A DNA stretch of 64,000 bases from an uncultured Methanomassiliicoccales archaeon (GTDB taxonomy: Archaea; Thermoplasmatota; Thermoplasmata; Methanomassiliicoccales; Methanomethylophilaceae). This document shows, piece by piece, positions 18,105 to 26,523 of the stretch. Both the position numbers and the translations under genes were made by a program. Numbering within the stretch: the first letter of the stretch is position 1; each line of letters starts with the position of its first letter. The notes beneath the pieces were generated by a model that worked only from the letters and a program-made list of their open reading frames with translations, was not told where the DNA came from and searched no databases. Location of the stretch: the NCBI GenBank assembly GCA_949292635.1, contig CASEZY010000003.1, forward strand, positions 62,001-126,000, written 5' to 3'.

Positions 18105-18120
18105 AGTCCCTTGCGGGACT
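18105..18120 (-). terminator. Hairpin after broken membrane gene
   Basis: Six-bp stem AGTCCC/GGGACT with a TTGC loop at the 3' end of the broken copy, near-identical to the hairpin at 17190-17203, so it duplicated together with the gene. Confidence 0.45.
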
Positions 18121-18540
18121 CAGAAGATCCTCTCTTTGACCTCTGCGCTGAGCAGGTAGATGAAGACCACCAGTGTCATCACAATGTTCATCGCGTACCT
18201 GACGTACTCGGCGATCAGTGCGATGGTGTTGGAGTTGGCGGGCATGTCATGATCGCCCACACGCCCGAGACGGCGACCAGGAGGAACAGGATGATCAACA
18301 CGACGCAGAGGATCTTGTCCATGGTGCCCTTGTTGACGTTGCAGAGGGCCCAGACTATGATAGCCATGATCACACCGAAGACGGCGATTATCAGTCCGTC
18401 TACGCCGTCGAGGGTGGTGCAGAGACCCAGGACGGTCACGCAGAATCCAGCGAGGTAGACGTACCCGGTGACCACTCCGAACTTGGTGTCGATGCCACCT
18501 TCGAACATGGACGCAAGGGGACCGGTAATGACGTATCGAA
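18120..18540 (-). pseudogene. Frameshifted, 5'-truncated copy of the tandem membrane family
   Basis: Family homology is split between two frames. The frame holding FEGGIDTKFGVVTGYVYLAG (18215-18508) covers the centre, and a second frame supplies the conserved end VVFIYLLSAEVKERIF (18120-18240). The switch is around 18235-18245. The conserved N-terminus (M-S-F-x-D-N/D-T) is missing upstream of about 18540. Flanking intact paralogues and the retained hairpin show this is a decaying member. Confidence 0.7.
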
Positions 18541-18604
18541 GTCGATGCGGACCGGGCCTTCACCATCGCTGAGATGACGGAACGGGGGCCGTCCCCCCGG
18601 ACCA

Positions 18605-19195
18605 TCAGAACTTCGTCCTGACCTCAGGATCCAGCAGGTAGATGAAGGAGATCAGCACCATCAGTATCTCCAAGCCGGTCCTCACGTAGGTCGACGCAAG
18701 GATGAAGCTGTCCATGTAGTAGTTCTGCAGGTCGAAGAACAGGACGATCTCGTACACCATCAGTATGAAGTAGATCGCCAGCATGGCCGGCCACATGATC
18801 CTGTCCAACTTGGTCCTCTTGGGCATGGCGGATATGTGACCTGTACCCATGAGGGCAAGACCCAGCAGTATCAATATCGCGGCGGCGTAGGCGCCTTCGA
18901 TAACGTTGTACAGGCCGACGACGACGGTGACCAGGCCCACCATGAAGGAGTGTGCTATCAGGCAACCGAACTTGGATTCCATGCCCATGGGGAACAGGCG
19001 GGTCATGAAACCCGGACAGGCCCTCCTGGCTATCAGTATGCCGAAGGCCACATAGAACAGCCCGGTGAACACCCTCACGATCTCCAGGGACGTCACGCCG
19101 TCGGTCATGGATACGATCAGGAACGCCAAGCCGACGACGCCGATGGCGGCGATGGTCAGACCCCAGTTCCGGGTGTTGTCGAAGAACGAGCCCAT
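18605..19195 (-). CDS. Membrane protein of a local tandem family (copy 4)
   Basis: 196 residues from the ATG at 19195: MGSFFDNTRNWGLTIA at the start, FPMGMESKFGCLIAHSFMVG in the centre and IYLLDPEVRTKF at the end, so clearly related to copies 1-3 but more diverged. About six hydrophobic helices. Function unknown. It is preceded by TATTTAAC about 20 nt before the ATG, in position for a TATA box, so each copy probably has its own promoter. Confidence 0.75.
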   Translation of the reverse strand: MGSFFDNTRNWGLTIAAIGVVGLAFLIVSMTDGVTSLEIVRVFTGLFYVAFGILIARRACPGFMTRLFPMGMESKFGCLIAHSFMVGLVTVVVGLYNVIEGAYAAAILILLGLALMGTGHISAMPKRTKLDRIMWPAMLAIYFILMVYEIVLFFDLQNYYMDSFILASTYVRTGLEILMVLISFIYLLDPEVRTKF

Positions 19196-19359
19196 GTATC
19201 CGCCACGGAGAGCGCGGTATTTAACTTTCAAGATACCGGCACCCGTAGGAAGATCGCGAACCGACCCTGGGAATCATACGGGGAGCGAGATCGATCGGCG
19301 TCGCCGGCTACTGCCCCCTATAAATAATAAAAATAATATGCGTGAATAAAGGTGAAAGA

Positions 19360-19587
19360 ATGCCCGAACCTTTCGACTACGAAATCGTGGAGAAGATCGC
19401 TGTCCTCTCCACCTCCTCCAAGGGATGGACCAAGGAGCTCAATCTCATCAGCTGGAATCACAGGGACCCCAAGTTCGACATCAGGGAGTGGTCTCCCGAC
19501 GGCACCAAGATGGGGAAGGGCGTGACCCTCTCCAACGAGGAGGTCGCCTATCTCAAGGAGGCCCTGAACGCCAGGGAGGACATCTGA
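19360..19587 (+). CDS. PC4/YdbC-like single-stranded nucleic-acid-binding protein
   Basis: 75 residues from the ATG at 19360, which has AAAGGTGAAAG just before it; a GTG at 19342 in the same frame lacks such a site. The body WTKELNLISWNHRDPKFDIREWS...MGKGVTLSNEEV matches the YdbC branch of the PC4 fold, which binds single-stranded DNA/RNA as a dimer. Eight nt separate it from the HEAT-like gene downstream, so they may be co-transcribed. Confidence 0.75.
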   Translation: MPEPFDYEIVEKIAVLSTSSKGWTKELNLISWNHRDPKFDIREWSPDGTKMGKGVTLSNEEVAYLKEALNAREDI

Positions 19588-19594
19588 GACGGAT

Positions 19595-20464
19595 ATGGCG
19601 TCCTTCGACTCCGGCGTGACCGGCATCGAATACCTCACCCGTCTCAACCGGCGGGTGCAGGAGGCCGCTTCCGGCAGGAAGGGCGCCGTATCCGATGACA
19701 GGTTCCTCATAAACAACTACAGACCCGAATTCTATCAATACCTGGAGAGCCAGCTCTCCCACGAGAGCCCCCAGGTGCGGAGGGAGGTGATCAACCTCCT
19801 GAGGCAGGTGGGGGAGACCGCCGCCCGGGAACGCATCAAAAGGATGCGCATCGAGGATACCGAATACGTGATGCTGGCGTGCTTGGGTTATCTCTCTGCG
19901 ATGGACCAGGCGGACACCGCCGTTCCGGATCTCCTGGATACCTTGCAGCACACCAGGGGCAACGAGTTCGCCCTTGCCGCCCGCAGACTGGGATCCATAG
20001 CCCGTCCCGATGACATCCCCGCCATCCGGAAGGAGTACGGCAGGGTGGACGGGGAGATGCGGGAGCATGTGGCGGTGACCCTGGAGAAGATCATCTCCCG
20101 CTATCCGCAGCTGGAGCCGCAACGCCGCTTCATCATGTCCGATCCGGTGTTCCCGGACGAGAAGGCTTTCATCGCTTACGCGGAGAAGGCTATCGACTAT
20201 CTCGGGGTGAAATACCACGAGAGCATCGAGCCCCGCAAGAGGGTCTCGGAGCGCACGTACAACAACGTGGCCGCATCCATCAGGAAGATGCAGATCCGCC
20301 TGTACAACGAGCGGGACAACCTCCGCTACTACGGCCAGGACGCTCAGGACAGCTTCTCCTACCTGGAGGATCTGGTGATCTGGGCGGCAGAGGACCTGGC
20401 AGGGAAAGAGGTGGTGATGGAGAAGCCCACCGTCAGCCGGGTGTCCGGGATAGACGGCATCTGA
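19595..20464 (+). CDS. HEAT-repeat-like helical protein
   Basis: 289 residues, mostly helical. The middle (about residues 50-170) has HEAT/armadillo-type repeats with recurring V/L-x2-L-x2-V/I patterns (SPQVRREVINLLRQVGE; LALARRLGSIARPDDIPAI-like). The C-terminal part is charged and helical with no known domain. No membrane segment. Probably a protein-interaction scaffold. It closely follows the PC4-like gene. Confidence 0.6.
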   Translation: MASFDSGVTGIEYLTRLNRRVQEAASGRKGAVSDDRFLINNYRPEFYQYLESQLSHESPQVRREVINLLRQVGETAARERIKRMRIEDTEYVMLACLGYLSAMDQADTAVPDLLDTLQHTRGNEFALAARRLGSIARPDDIPAIRKEYGRVDGEMREHVAVTLEKIISRYPQLEPQRRFIMSDPVFPDEKAFIAYAEKAIDYLGVKYHESIEPRKRVSERTYNNVAASIRKMQIRLYNERDNLRYYGQDAQDSFSYLEDLVIWAAEDLAGKEVVMEKPTVSRVSGIDGI

Positions 20465-20527
20465 CATTGTCACGCATCCCTCCCAAGACCGACAACGGTT
20501 TATAAGTGGCAAACAGGTCCGTCGCTC

Positions 20528-20722
20528 ATGGCTTACGCGAGAGACGGATACAGGGACCGTCGCCCTTCCCAGCCCAGGGAGTACACGAAGGCGGTCTGTG
20601 CGGACTGCGGTGCCGAGTGCGAGGTGCCGTTCAAGCCCACCCAGGGCAAACCTGTCTACTGCAGGGATTGCTACAAGAAGCACGCTCCCCCCAAGAGGGA
20701 GAACAGGCGCAGCCTCTTCTGA
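20528..20722 (+). CDS. Small CxxC...CxxC zinc-ribbon protein
   Basis: 64 residues: a basic N-terminus, then CADCGAEC...CRDC, the zf-CXXC arrangement with about 17 residues between the pairs, and a basic tail. Short proteins of this kind are common in archaea and are predicted RNA- or DNA-binding. TTTATAAG at about 20497 is 28 nt before the ATG, indicating a leaderless transcript. Confidence 0.8.
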   Translation: MAYARDGYRDRRPSQPREYTKAVCADCGAECEVPFKPTQGKPVYCRDCYKKHAPPKRENRRSLF

Positions 20723-20764
20723 GGTCTGCGCCCCTATTTTTAATTCGCATGTGCATGTGGGGTC

Positions 20765-21223
20765 ATGGACCCCACCACCATCGCTTTGATACTCCTAATC
20801 ATAGGCGCGGTACTCCTGATAGCCGAGGCCCTGAGCCCCGGCGTGTTCCTGGTGATACCCGGGGCCGTCCTGGTGATCCTGGGGATCGCGGGATGGATCT
20901 CCCCGGACTTCCTCACCACGATCTACGCTCCGATAGTGGGTGTGATCGTGGCCGTGCCGGTGACCGCCGCCACACTCGTGCTCTACAAGCGTCTGGGCCG
21001 TCCGGAGCCCCCGTCCACCACCGTCACCGATTCGCTGGTGGGCAGGACCGGGAAGGTCATCGCCCCCACCTCCCCTGACGACCTGAAGGGCAAGGTGCGC
21101 ATAGGCTCCGACATATGGAGTGCCAGATCCGACGTTCCCATATCCGAGGAGGAGGAGGTCGTGGTGGTGCATGCCGAGGGTGTGCACGTGAAGGTGGAGC
21201 GGGTCGAGGAGGGAACCCAATGA
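20765..21223 (+). CDS. NfeD-family membrane protein
   Basis: 152 residues: two or three hydrophobic helices in the first 70 residues (LILLIIGAVLLIAEAL; VLVILGIAGWISPDF), then an OB-fold domain with VGRTGKVI...LKGKVRIGSDIWSARSD, typical of NfeD. Such proteins pair with SPFH/stomatin proteins to control membrane microdomains. The stop codon overlaps the ATG of the downstream SPFH gene (ATGA), the classical gene pair. Confidence 0.9.
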   Translation: MDPTTIALILLIIGAVLLIAEALSPGVFLVIPGAVLVILGIAGWISPDFLTTIYAPIVGVIVAVPVTAATLVLYKRLGRPEPPSTTVTDSLVGRTGKVIAPTSPDDLKGKVRIGSDIWSARSDVPISEEEEVVVVHAEGVHVKVERVEEGTQ

Positions 21224-22317
21224 ACGACATATATCTGGTCCTGCTGGCGGTCTTCATCATAGCTGCCATAGTGATGGTACTCAGCGGTGTGAAGATCGTC
21301 CAGCCCTACGAGCAGGCCATCTATATGAGGCTGGGTAAGTTCGTCAGGGTGCTGAACCAGGGTCTCAACATCGTCTGCCCGCTGATCAACGTCGTCGTCA
21401 AACTCGATCTCCGTACCCAGGTGCTGGACGTCCCCAGCCAGGAGGTCATCACCAAGGACAACTCCCCGGTGAACGTGGACGCGATCATCTACATCAAGGT
21501 CACCGACCCCAAGAACGCCTTCTTCGAGGTCACAGAATATCGTACGGCTACAGTGTATCTGGCACAGACCACTCTGAGGTCCATAATCGGAGAGATGGAG
21601 CTGGACGAGATCCTCTCCAGCAGGGAGAAGATCAACATCCACCTGAGGGACATCCTGGACGAGTCCACCGACAAGTGGGGCGTCAAGATCGAGGCGGTGG
21701 AGATCCGCGAGGTGGACCCCGCCATGAAGGTCAAGGAGTCCATGGAGGAGCAGACCTCCGCGGAGAGGAGGCGCCGTGCGGCCATCCTGCAGGCGGACGG
21801 CATGAAGCGCGCCGCCATCCTGGAGGCCGAGGGACAGAAGAAGTCCATGATCCTCCAGGCCGAGGGTAAGAAGCAGTCCATGATCCTGGAGGCGGAGGGA
21901 AAGAGGCTGGCCACCATCCTGGAGAGCCAGGGAGAGGCCCAGAAGCTGAGGATAACCTCAGTGGGCGCCGCCGCATTGGATTCCAAGGCGCTGTCGGTGC
22001 TGTCCATGGAGACTCTGAAGACCATCAGCGACGGGCAGTCCTCCAAGGTCTACTTCCCGCTGGAATTGACCAAGTTGGTCGAAGGCATCTCCGGCTACAT
22101 GGGCACCGGTTCCAACGTGCCGGAGCGCGAAGTCTCCGATATCGGCGAGATCGAGGCGGCAGTGGGCTCCGCGGACGACATCCTCGGACCGATACCGACT
22201 CCGGAGGAGATAAAGAGCCAGATGGAGGAACTCGACCTGGAGATGGAGAAGGACCGCAAGGAATCCGAGGCTCTGGTGAAGACCACAAGCTCCGAGTCCA
22301 CCGTCGACGTGGACTGA
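21220..22317 (+). CDS. SPFH/Band 7 (stomatin-like) protein
   Basis: 365 residues from the ATG at 21220. One N-terminal membrane helix (LVLLAVFIIAAIVMVL), an SPFH domain (VQPYEQAIYMRLGKFVRVLNQ; DVPSQEVITKDNSPVNVDAIIY), then a long coiled coil with an 11-residue repeat of the form A-I-L-E-A-E-G-x-K between about residues 185 and 245, and an acidic tail. It forms oligomers at the inner face of the membrane. It is co-translated with NfeD. Confidence 0.93.
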   Translation: MNDIYLVLLAVFIIAAIVMVLSGVKIVQPYEQAIYMRLGKFVRVLNQGLNIVCPLINVVVKLDLRTQVLDVPSQEVITKDNSPVNVDAIIYIKVTDPKNAFFEVTEYRTATVYLAQTTLRSIIGEMELDEILSSREKINIHLRDILDESTDKWGVKIEAVEIREVDPAMKVKESMEEQTSAERRRRAAILQADGMKRAAILEAEGQKKSMILQAEGKKQSMILEAEGKRLATILESQGEAQKLRITSVGAAALDSKALSVLSMETLKTISDGQSSKVYFPLELTKLVEGISGYMGTGSNVPEREVSDIGEIEAAVGSADDILGPIPTPEEIKSQMEELDLEMEKDRKESEALVKTTSSESTVDVD

Positions 22318-22545
22318 TCATTCTTCCCGGCGGGACTCCTCCCGCCTCTTCTTCTTTTGCACCCTCATGTCCACCAGCAGGTTCAGGCGAAGGCCCATGA
22401 ACCCGAACACCGCTGCCGCGACGCCTATGCACATGAGGATCACGCCGGGGATGGTGTTCCGCATCATCACGAGACCCAGACCTATGAGAATCATCGCCGC
22501 GCCCAGGAAGAACAGTGCGCGCATGGGGCCTTTGGAGTACCACAT
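22318..22545 (-). CDS. Small two-helix membrane protein
   Basis: 75 residues with two hydrophobic helices (ALFFLGAAMILIGLGLVMM; VILMCIGVAAAVFGFMGL) and a strongly basic C-terminus (QKKKRREESRREE). No known family. It is convergent with the SPFH gene, whose stop ends at the adjacent base. Confidence 0.6.
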   Translation of the reverse strand: MWYSKGPMRALFFLGAAMILIGLGLVMMRNTIPGVILMCIGVAAAVFGFMGLRLNLLVDMRVQKKKRREESRREE

Positions 22546-22623
22546 ATCGCAGCGGTAATCGTCGTATGGTTGAAAAACGGAACGGTGGTGGTTGGGGACG
22601 GGCTTGCGCCCGTCCTAAGGGAT

Positions 22624-23019
22624 TCAAGCGATCTTCTTGCCCGCACCGGGGCCTGCGCTCTCGTCGTAGACCTCCTTGACGGTGAAGGTCCAGACGGCGT
22701 TCGCCTTGAGGTTGATCTTGGCCAGGTTGCCGTTGAGGGCATCCAGGACGGGTCCGGAGTCCAGGCGTCCTGCGACCTCGCAGCGGGCCTCGTAGGCCTC
22801 CTTGCCGGCGACGACCTCCAGGGCCACCTTCTTGTTCTCGGCCATGTTGGCCTTGGCGGTGTTCATGAGGATCTCGCCCACGGCGAGGGTGCTGTCGTCG
22901 ATCACGAAGATGCTGCCGCAGACGATGGCGTGGGGCTGACCGTCCTTGGAGGCGGTGGTCAGGACCTTGACGGTGTCCGGGCGGCTGAACAGTTCCTTGA
23001 CATTTGCAGGCAACGGCAT
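22624..23019 (-). CDS. Pyridoxamine 5'-phosphate oxidase-like FMN-binding protein
   Basis: 131 residues of the split-barrel flavin-binding superfamily: LFSRPDTVKVLTTASKDGQPHAIVCGS is the classic first strand pair, followed by NTAKANMAENKKVALEVVAG. Members use FMN, F420 or heme; the substrate here is not predictable. It stands alone, with a short basal promoter region upstream. Confidence 0.8.
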   Translation of the reverse strand: MPLPANVKELFSRPDTVKVLTTASKDGQPHAIVCGSIFVIDDSTLAVGEILMNTAKANMAENKKVALEVVAGKEAYEARCEVAGRLDSGPVLDALNGNLAKINLKANAVWTFTVKEVYDESAGPGAGKKIA

Positions 23020-23122
23020 TTCATATCACCTGCATGTGAATCGGTGTGCCGAGTATTTGTATGGTTCAGATACACCGGTGTAACTAAAGGGAGAAACCCG
23101 GAAAGGGTGGTTCGGAAGAGGA

Positions 23123-23230
23123 TCAGTCCTCTTCCTCGACCTTGGCGAAGCGGTTGTAGATCAGGAGGGAGGCCAGGTAGACGGCTCCGATGATCACAAT
23201 CAACGCGAAGTCGATCATCTCGAACTGCAT
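23123..23230 (-). CDS. Single-helix membrane miniprotein
   Basis: 35 residues from the ATG at 23230: one hydrophobic helix (FALIVIIGAVYLASLLIY) followed by a charged tail (NRFAKVEEED). The frame is open further upstream to 23401 but that extension reads like non-coding sequence, and TATTTATCC at about 23253 suits a start at 23230. No family known. Confidence 0.45.
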   Translation of the reverse strand: MQFEMIDFALIVIIGAVYLASLLIYNRFAKVEEED

Positions 23231-23443
23231 GGCCTCCCCAATGACTGCCAGGTATTTATCCGATTCTATGTCCGGATTCCAAGGGCTGCGAATCCGGGGA
23301 TTCGGCACTGGGTCTTGCGTCCGGATTCCTGCGGATTCCGCAGATATCCTGCGATTTTTCTGCGCAATGCGTACGGGAACATCCGCAAAACCGTTGTACA
23401 CTGGGTCACGGTTTTATACCGTGAAGTCCTACCCAGCGAAAGC

Positions 23444-24382
23444 ATGACGACGTATGACCTGGTTATTATCGGAGCAGGGCCCGGAGGGTTGACGGCTGGC
23501 ATCTACGCCAGATCCAAGATGATGAAGACCCTCATACTGGACGCCGGGAAGGTGGGCGGACAGCTGGTGAGCCTGTATCCCGAGAAGGGTATCCACAACT
23601 ATCCCGGATACGAGACCATCCAGGCCAGGAAGCTCTCCGACAAGCTCTACGCCCAGGCGGAGTCCATGGAGTGCGAGATCCACGACTGCGAGAAGGTCAC
23701 GGAGATCGTCAACGGAGAGGAGGAGTACATCGTCAAGACCACCAAGGCCGAGTATTCCGCCAAGTCCATCATCGTCGCCATCGGCATGGGCATGTTCAAG
23801 CCCAAAAGGATGGGCGTCCCCGGGGAGCAGGAGCTCGAGGGGAAGGGACTCACCTACATCCTCCCGGTGAAGGAGGAGTTGGTGACCAAGAAGGTGGTCA
23901 TGTTCGGCGGAGGCAACAGCGCCATCGACATGGCGTTGGTCTCCGCAACTGTCACCAATACCACCCTTGTGCACAGGAAGGATACCTTCCGTGCCGATGA
24001 GGCCACCGTCATGACGTTGGGCAAGAGCCGCGTCAAGACCATCATGAGCGCCAACCTGGTGTCCGTGAACGGGAGCGAGCAGGTGGAGTCCGTCACCCTC
24101 AAGCAGGGCGAGGAGGTCTTCGACGTGCCCGCGGATCTCGTGGTGATCAACATCGGCATATCATCCGACCTGGAGGACCTGAAGGTCTGGGGCATCGAGC
24201 TCACCGACACCGGCCTGATCAAGGTGGACTACGACATGCGTACCAACCGCCCCGGCATCTTCGCCTGCGGCGACGTGATCGATTATCCGGGAAAGTACAA
24301 GCAGATCATCACCGCCTGCGGCGAGGCCGCCACCGCGGTGAACAGCGCGTACAAGTTCGTCAAGAAGCCCTACTGGGCGTGA
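23444..24382 (+). CDS. Thioredoxin-reductase-like flavoprotein lacking the CXXC motif
   Basis: 312-residue FAD/NAD(P)H oxidoreductase. FAD-binding GAGPGGLTAG is at the N-terminus, the NAD(P)H-binding GGGNSAIDMA in the centre and the FAD-binding GIFACGDVIDYP near the end. In thioredoxin reductases a redox-active CXXC sits before the NAD(P) loop; here that place reads LTYILPVKEEL with no cysteines. This fits the ferredoxin-NAD(P) reductase type (YumC-like) within the same superfamily. A ferredoxin gene follows 90 nt downstream on the other strand. Confidence 0.85.
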   Translation: MTTYDLVIIGAGPGGLTAGIYARSKMMKTLILDAGKVGGQLVSLYPEKGIHNYPGYETIQARKLSDKLYAQAESMECEIHDCEKVTEIVNGEEEYIVKTTKAEYSAKSIIVAIGMGMFKPKRMGVPGEQELEGKGLTYILPVKEELVTKKVVMFGGGNSAIDMALVSATVTNTTLVHRKDTFRADEATVMTLGKSRVKTIMSANLVSVNGSEQVESVTLKQGEEVFDVPADLVVINIGISSDLEDLKVWGIELTDTGLIKVDYDMRTNRPGIFACGDVIDYPGKYKQIITACGEAATAVNSAYKFVKKPYWA

Positions 24383-24474
24383 TCATCCCGTCACACTCGA
24401 CGCGGGCACTTTTGGATCTTGGCAGAATGAAGTAGGGAAGGGGTTTGTACGTACCCTGTGAGGGATGCGTACGT

Positions 24475-24639
24475 TTACTCCTCGATAGCGTTGGAGGGGC
24501 ACTCGTCGACGCAGGCTCCGCAGTCGACGCACTTGCCAGCGTCGATGACTGCGATGTCGTCGACGGTGATAGCGTCCTGGGGGCAGACGTCAGCGCAGGC
24601 TCCGCAGCCAACGCAGTCATCAGCTTTCACTGTAGGCAT
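24475..24639 (-). CDS. 2[4Fe-4S] ferredoxin
   Basis: 54 residues with two complete CX2CX2CX3CP cluster motifs ([12 protein letters not shown] and [12 protein letters not shown]), a typical small clostridial-type electron carrier. Start at the ATG at 24639. It is convergent with the flavoprotein gene, which may use it as redox partner. Confidence 0.95.
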   Translation of the reverse strand: MPTVKADDCVGCGACADVCPQDAITVDDIAVIDAGKCVDCGACVDECPSNAIEE

Positions 24640-24712
24640 TTTTAGACCTCGAACCAAAATTTTGCTTGATGTATTTAACAGGTTCTCCGCCGGGTTCTTT
24701 TCGGTATTCCTA

Positions 24713-24736
24713 CTTATTTATATGTAGGTAAACCTA
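24713..24736 (-). promoter_or_regulatory. TATA-like box with an adjoining palindrome upstream of ferredoxin
   Basis: On the minus strand CATATAAATAAG (24713-24724) is a strong TATA-like box. Abutting it upstream is the perfect palindrome TAGGT-AA-ACCTA (24725-24736), similar in character to DtxR/IdeR-type metal-regulator half-sites. The arrangement suggests regulation of the ferredoxin gene, perhaps by iron. A second TATA-like box at about 24670 lies closer to the start. Confidence 0.35.
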
Positions 24737-24796
24737 AAATCACCCTTGCGCTCACCATATTTAAACGGCGATGAAAGGACCGTCAGACGGCGGTCC

Positions 24797-24961
24797 TCAC
24801 TCCTCCATGGCGCCGTTGGGGCACTCGTCCACGCAGGTACCGCATTCCACGCACTCGCTGCCTATGACCGCCTTCCCGCCCTCGATCTCGATGGCCTCCA
24901 CGGGACATACGTCCTCACAGGATCCGCAGCCGTTGCACTTCTCTATGTTCACTGTGGGCAT
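24797..24961 (-). CDS. 2[4Fe-4S] ferredoxin
   Basis: 54 residues, two CX2CX2CX3CP motifs (CNGCGSCEDVCP; CVECGTCVDECP). It is a close paralogue of the ferredoxin at 24475-24639, about 160 nt away in the same orientation, so the pair probably arose by tandem duplication. Start at the ATG at 24961. Confidence 0.94.
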   Translation of the reverse strand: MPTVNIEKCNGCGSCEDVCPVEAIEIEGGKAVIGSECVECGTCVDECPNGAMEE

Positions 24962-25075
24962 CCGCTCACCTCGTGTTAGAAGCGCCTTGCGGACTATATT
25001 ATCGCTTCCAGGGGAGGCCACCATATCGCTGGTGGTCGGGTGCAGGTTTTAATCCGGATTCGCGTATGGTCAGGC

Positions 25076-26065
25076 ATGGAGTGCTACGCCGGCATGATCT
25101 GGGAGGATGAGCCGTTCGAGGGATACATCTGCGTAGACAACGGCATCGTCAGCGAGATAGGTCGCGGGAAGGCACCGGAAGGCGCTCATTTCTCAAGATT
25201 CATCATCCCGCCGGTGGTGGACACCCACACGCATCTCGGGGATGCGGGACTGGACCTGAAAGGTGCTAAGTATTCCCTGGAGGAGCTGGTGGCCCCGCCG
25301 AACGGTCTCAAACATCGCTATCTTCGGTCCACACCCCGTGAGAAGATAGTGGATGACATGAAGGTATACTGCCGTTCCCTGAAGGCCTCCGGGGTGTCCC
25401 GGGTGGTGGATTTCCGGGAAGGGGGGCTGAGAGGCGTGCGTATGCTCAGGGAGGCCTGTCCCGACGCTGTGATACTCGGAAGACCTGTGTCGGATGAGTT
25501 CAACGCCAACGAGATCGATGCCATCCTCAAGGAGGCCGATGGTATCGGCATCTCCAGCATCAGCGACATGCCTGTCGCATACGCGGAGGCGATAGCCGAT
25601 GCGGTGCACAGGGCGGGGAAGACCCTGGCGATCCACGTCAGCGAGCGGATACGGGAGGACATGGATACGGTACTGTCCCTCCAGCCGGACTTCGTGGTGC
25701 ACATGTGCATGGGCACCGATCGGGATCTTCGAGCATTGGCGGACGCGGATGTGCCCATATCCGTCTGTGCCCGCAGCAACCTCTACTTCGGCAGGGTGCC
25801 TCCCCTGAAGAGGATGTGCGACGCCGGCGTCGACATAATGATCGGGACGGACAACGCCATGCTGTTCCCCCCGGACATCATGGGGGAGATGGACGTGTTC
25901 CAACAACTCTGCGAGCAGCAGGGATGTCATCCCTCAACCCTACCACGCGCATCCGCGCGTTCTTCCAAACTATTAAGTCAAGGCGTCATCCTAGGGGTGG
26001 CCGTCGGAGATGCTGTCGCAGCGGTACCCGGTGACACGGTGACCGTCGTCGGCAGAACATGCTGA
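25076..26065 (+). CDS. Amidohydrolase-superfamily enzyme
   Basis: 329 residues from the ATG at 25076. TIM-barrel metal-dependent hydrolase: the HxH motif is VDTHTHLGD, a later metal His is in TLAIHVSE, another in VVHMCMG, and the metal Asp is in IGTDNAM. It fits the cytosine-deaminase/chlorohydrolase branch. The short N-terminal beta domain (GYICVDNGIVSEIG) is typical. The last 40 residues are low in similarity to the family. Substrate unknown. UspA starts 15 nt downstream. Confidence 0.8.
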   Translation: MECYAGMIWEDEPFEGYICVDNGIVSEIGRGKAPEGAHFSRFIIPPVVDTHTHLGDAGLDLKGAKYSLEELVAPPNGLKHRYLRSTPREKIVDDMKVYCRSLKASGVSRVVDFREGGLRGVRMLREACPDAVILGRPVSDEFNANEIDAILKEADGIGISSISDMPVAYAEAIADAVHRAGKTLAIHVSERIREDMDTVLSLQPDFVVHMCMGTDRDLRALADADVPISVCARSNLYFGRVPPLKRMCDAGVDIMIGTDNAMLFPPDIMGEMDVFQQLCEQQGCHPSTLPRASARSSKLLSQGVILGVAVGDAVAAVPGDTVTVVGRTC

Positions 26066-26079
26066 CAGGAGTGAATGGA

Positions 26080-26523
26080 ATGGCTTTCAAGAACATTCTG
26101 GTGCCCACCGACGGTAGCGAGTTCACCAAGCTCGCCATCCAGACCGCGGTGGACTTGGCAAAGGAAGTGGGAGGAAGCGTGACGGCGCTCTATGTCATCG
26201 ACCAGACGGTCTTCGGGAACGTGCCCATGGACTCGTCGGTCACCGCCATATACGATATGATGAGCGCCGAGGGACACAAGGCTACCGAGTACGTCAGGGA
26301 GCGCTGCCAGGAGGCAGGCATCCAGGTGACGGAGAAGGTGGTGGACGGGTCCCCCGTGAAGGCAATCGTGGACGCATCCCCGAACTACGACGTGATCGTC
26401 ATGGGAACACTCGGCAGGACTGGTCTCGCGAAGCTCATGATGGGTAGCGTGGCCGAGCGTGTGGTCAGATATGCCCACTGCCCTGTCCTGGTGGTCAGGT
26501 CGCCGGAGACTGATAGTAAATGA
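26080..26523 (+). CDS. Universal stress protein (UspA family)
   Basis: 147 residues from the ATG at 26080. The N-terminal ILVPTDGSEFTKLAIQTAVDLA and C-terminal VMGTLGRTGLAKLMMGSVAERVVRYAHCPVLVVR contain the ATP-binding G-x2-G-x9-G-S/T motif. Its stop overlaps the ATG of the CBS gene, so the two are in one operon. Confidence 0.93.
   Translation: MAFKNILVPTDGSEFTKLAIQTAVDLAKEVGGSVTALYVIDQTVFGNVPMDSSVTAIYDMMSAEGHKATEYVRERCQEAGIQVTEKVVDGSPVKAIVDASPNYDVIVMGTLGRTGLAKLMMGSVAERVVRYAHCPVLVVRSPETDSK

Noticed and set aside
25076-26065. Possible frameshift near the amidohydrolase C-terminus
   Set aside because: The last 40 residues diverge from the family but remain open, and codon choice does not break, so no frameshift is claimed.
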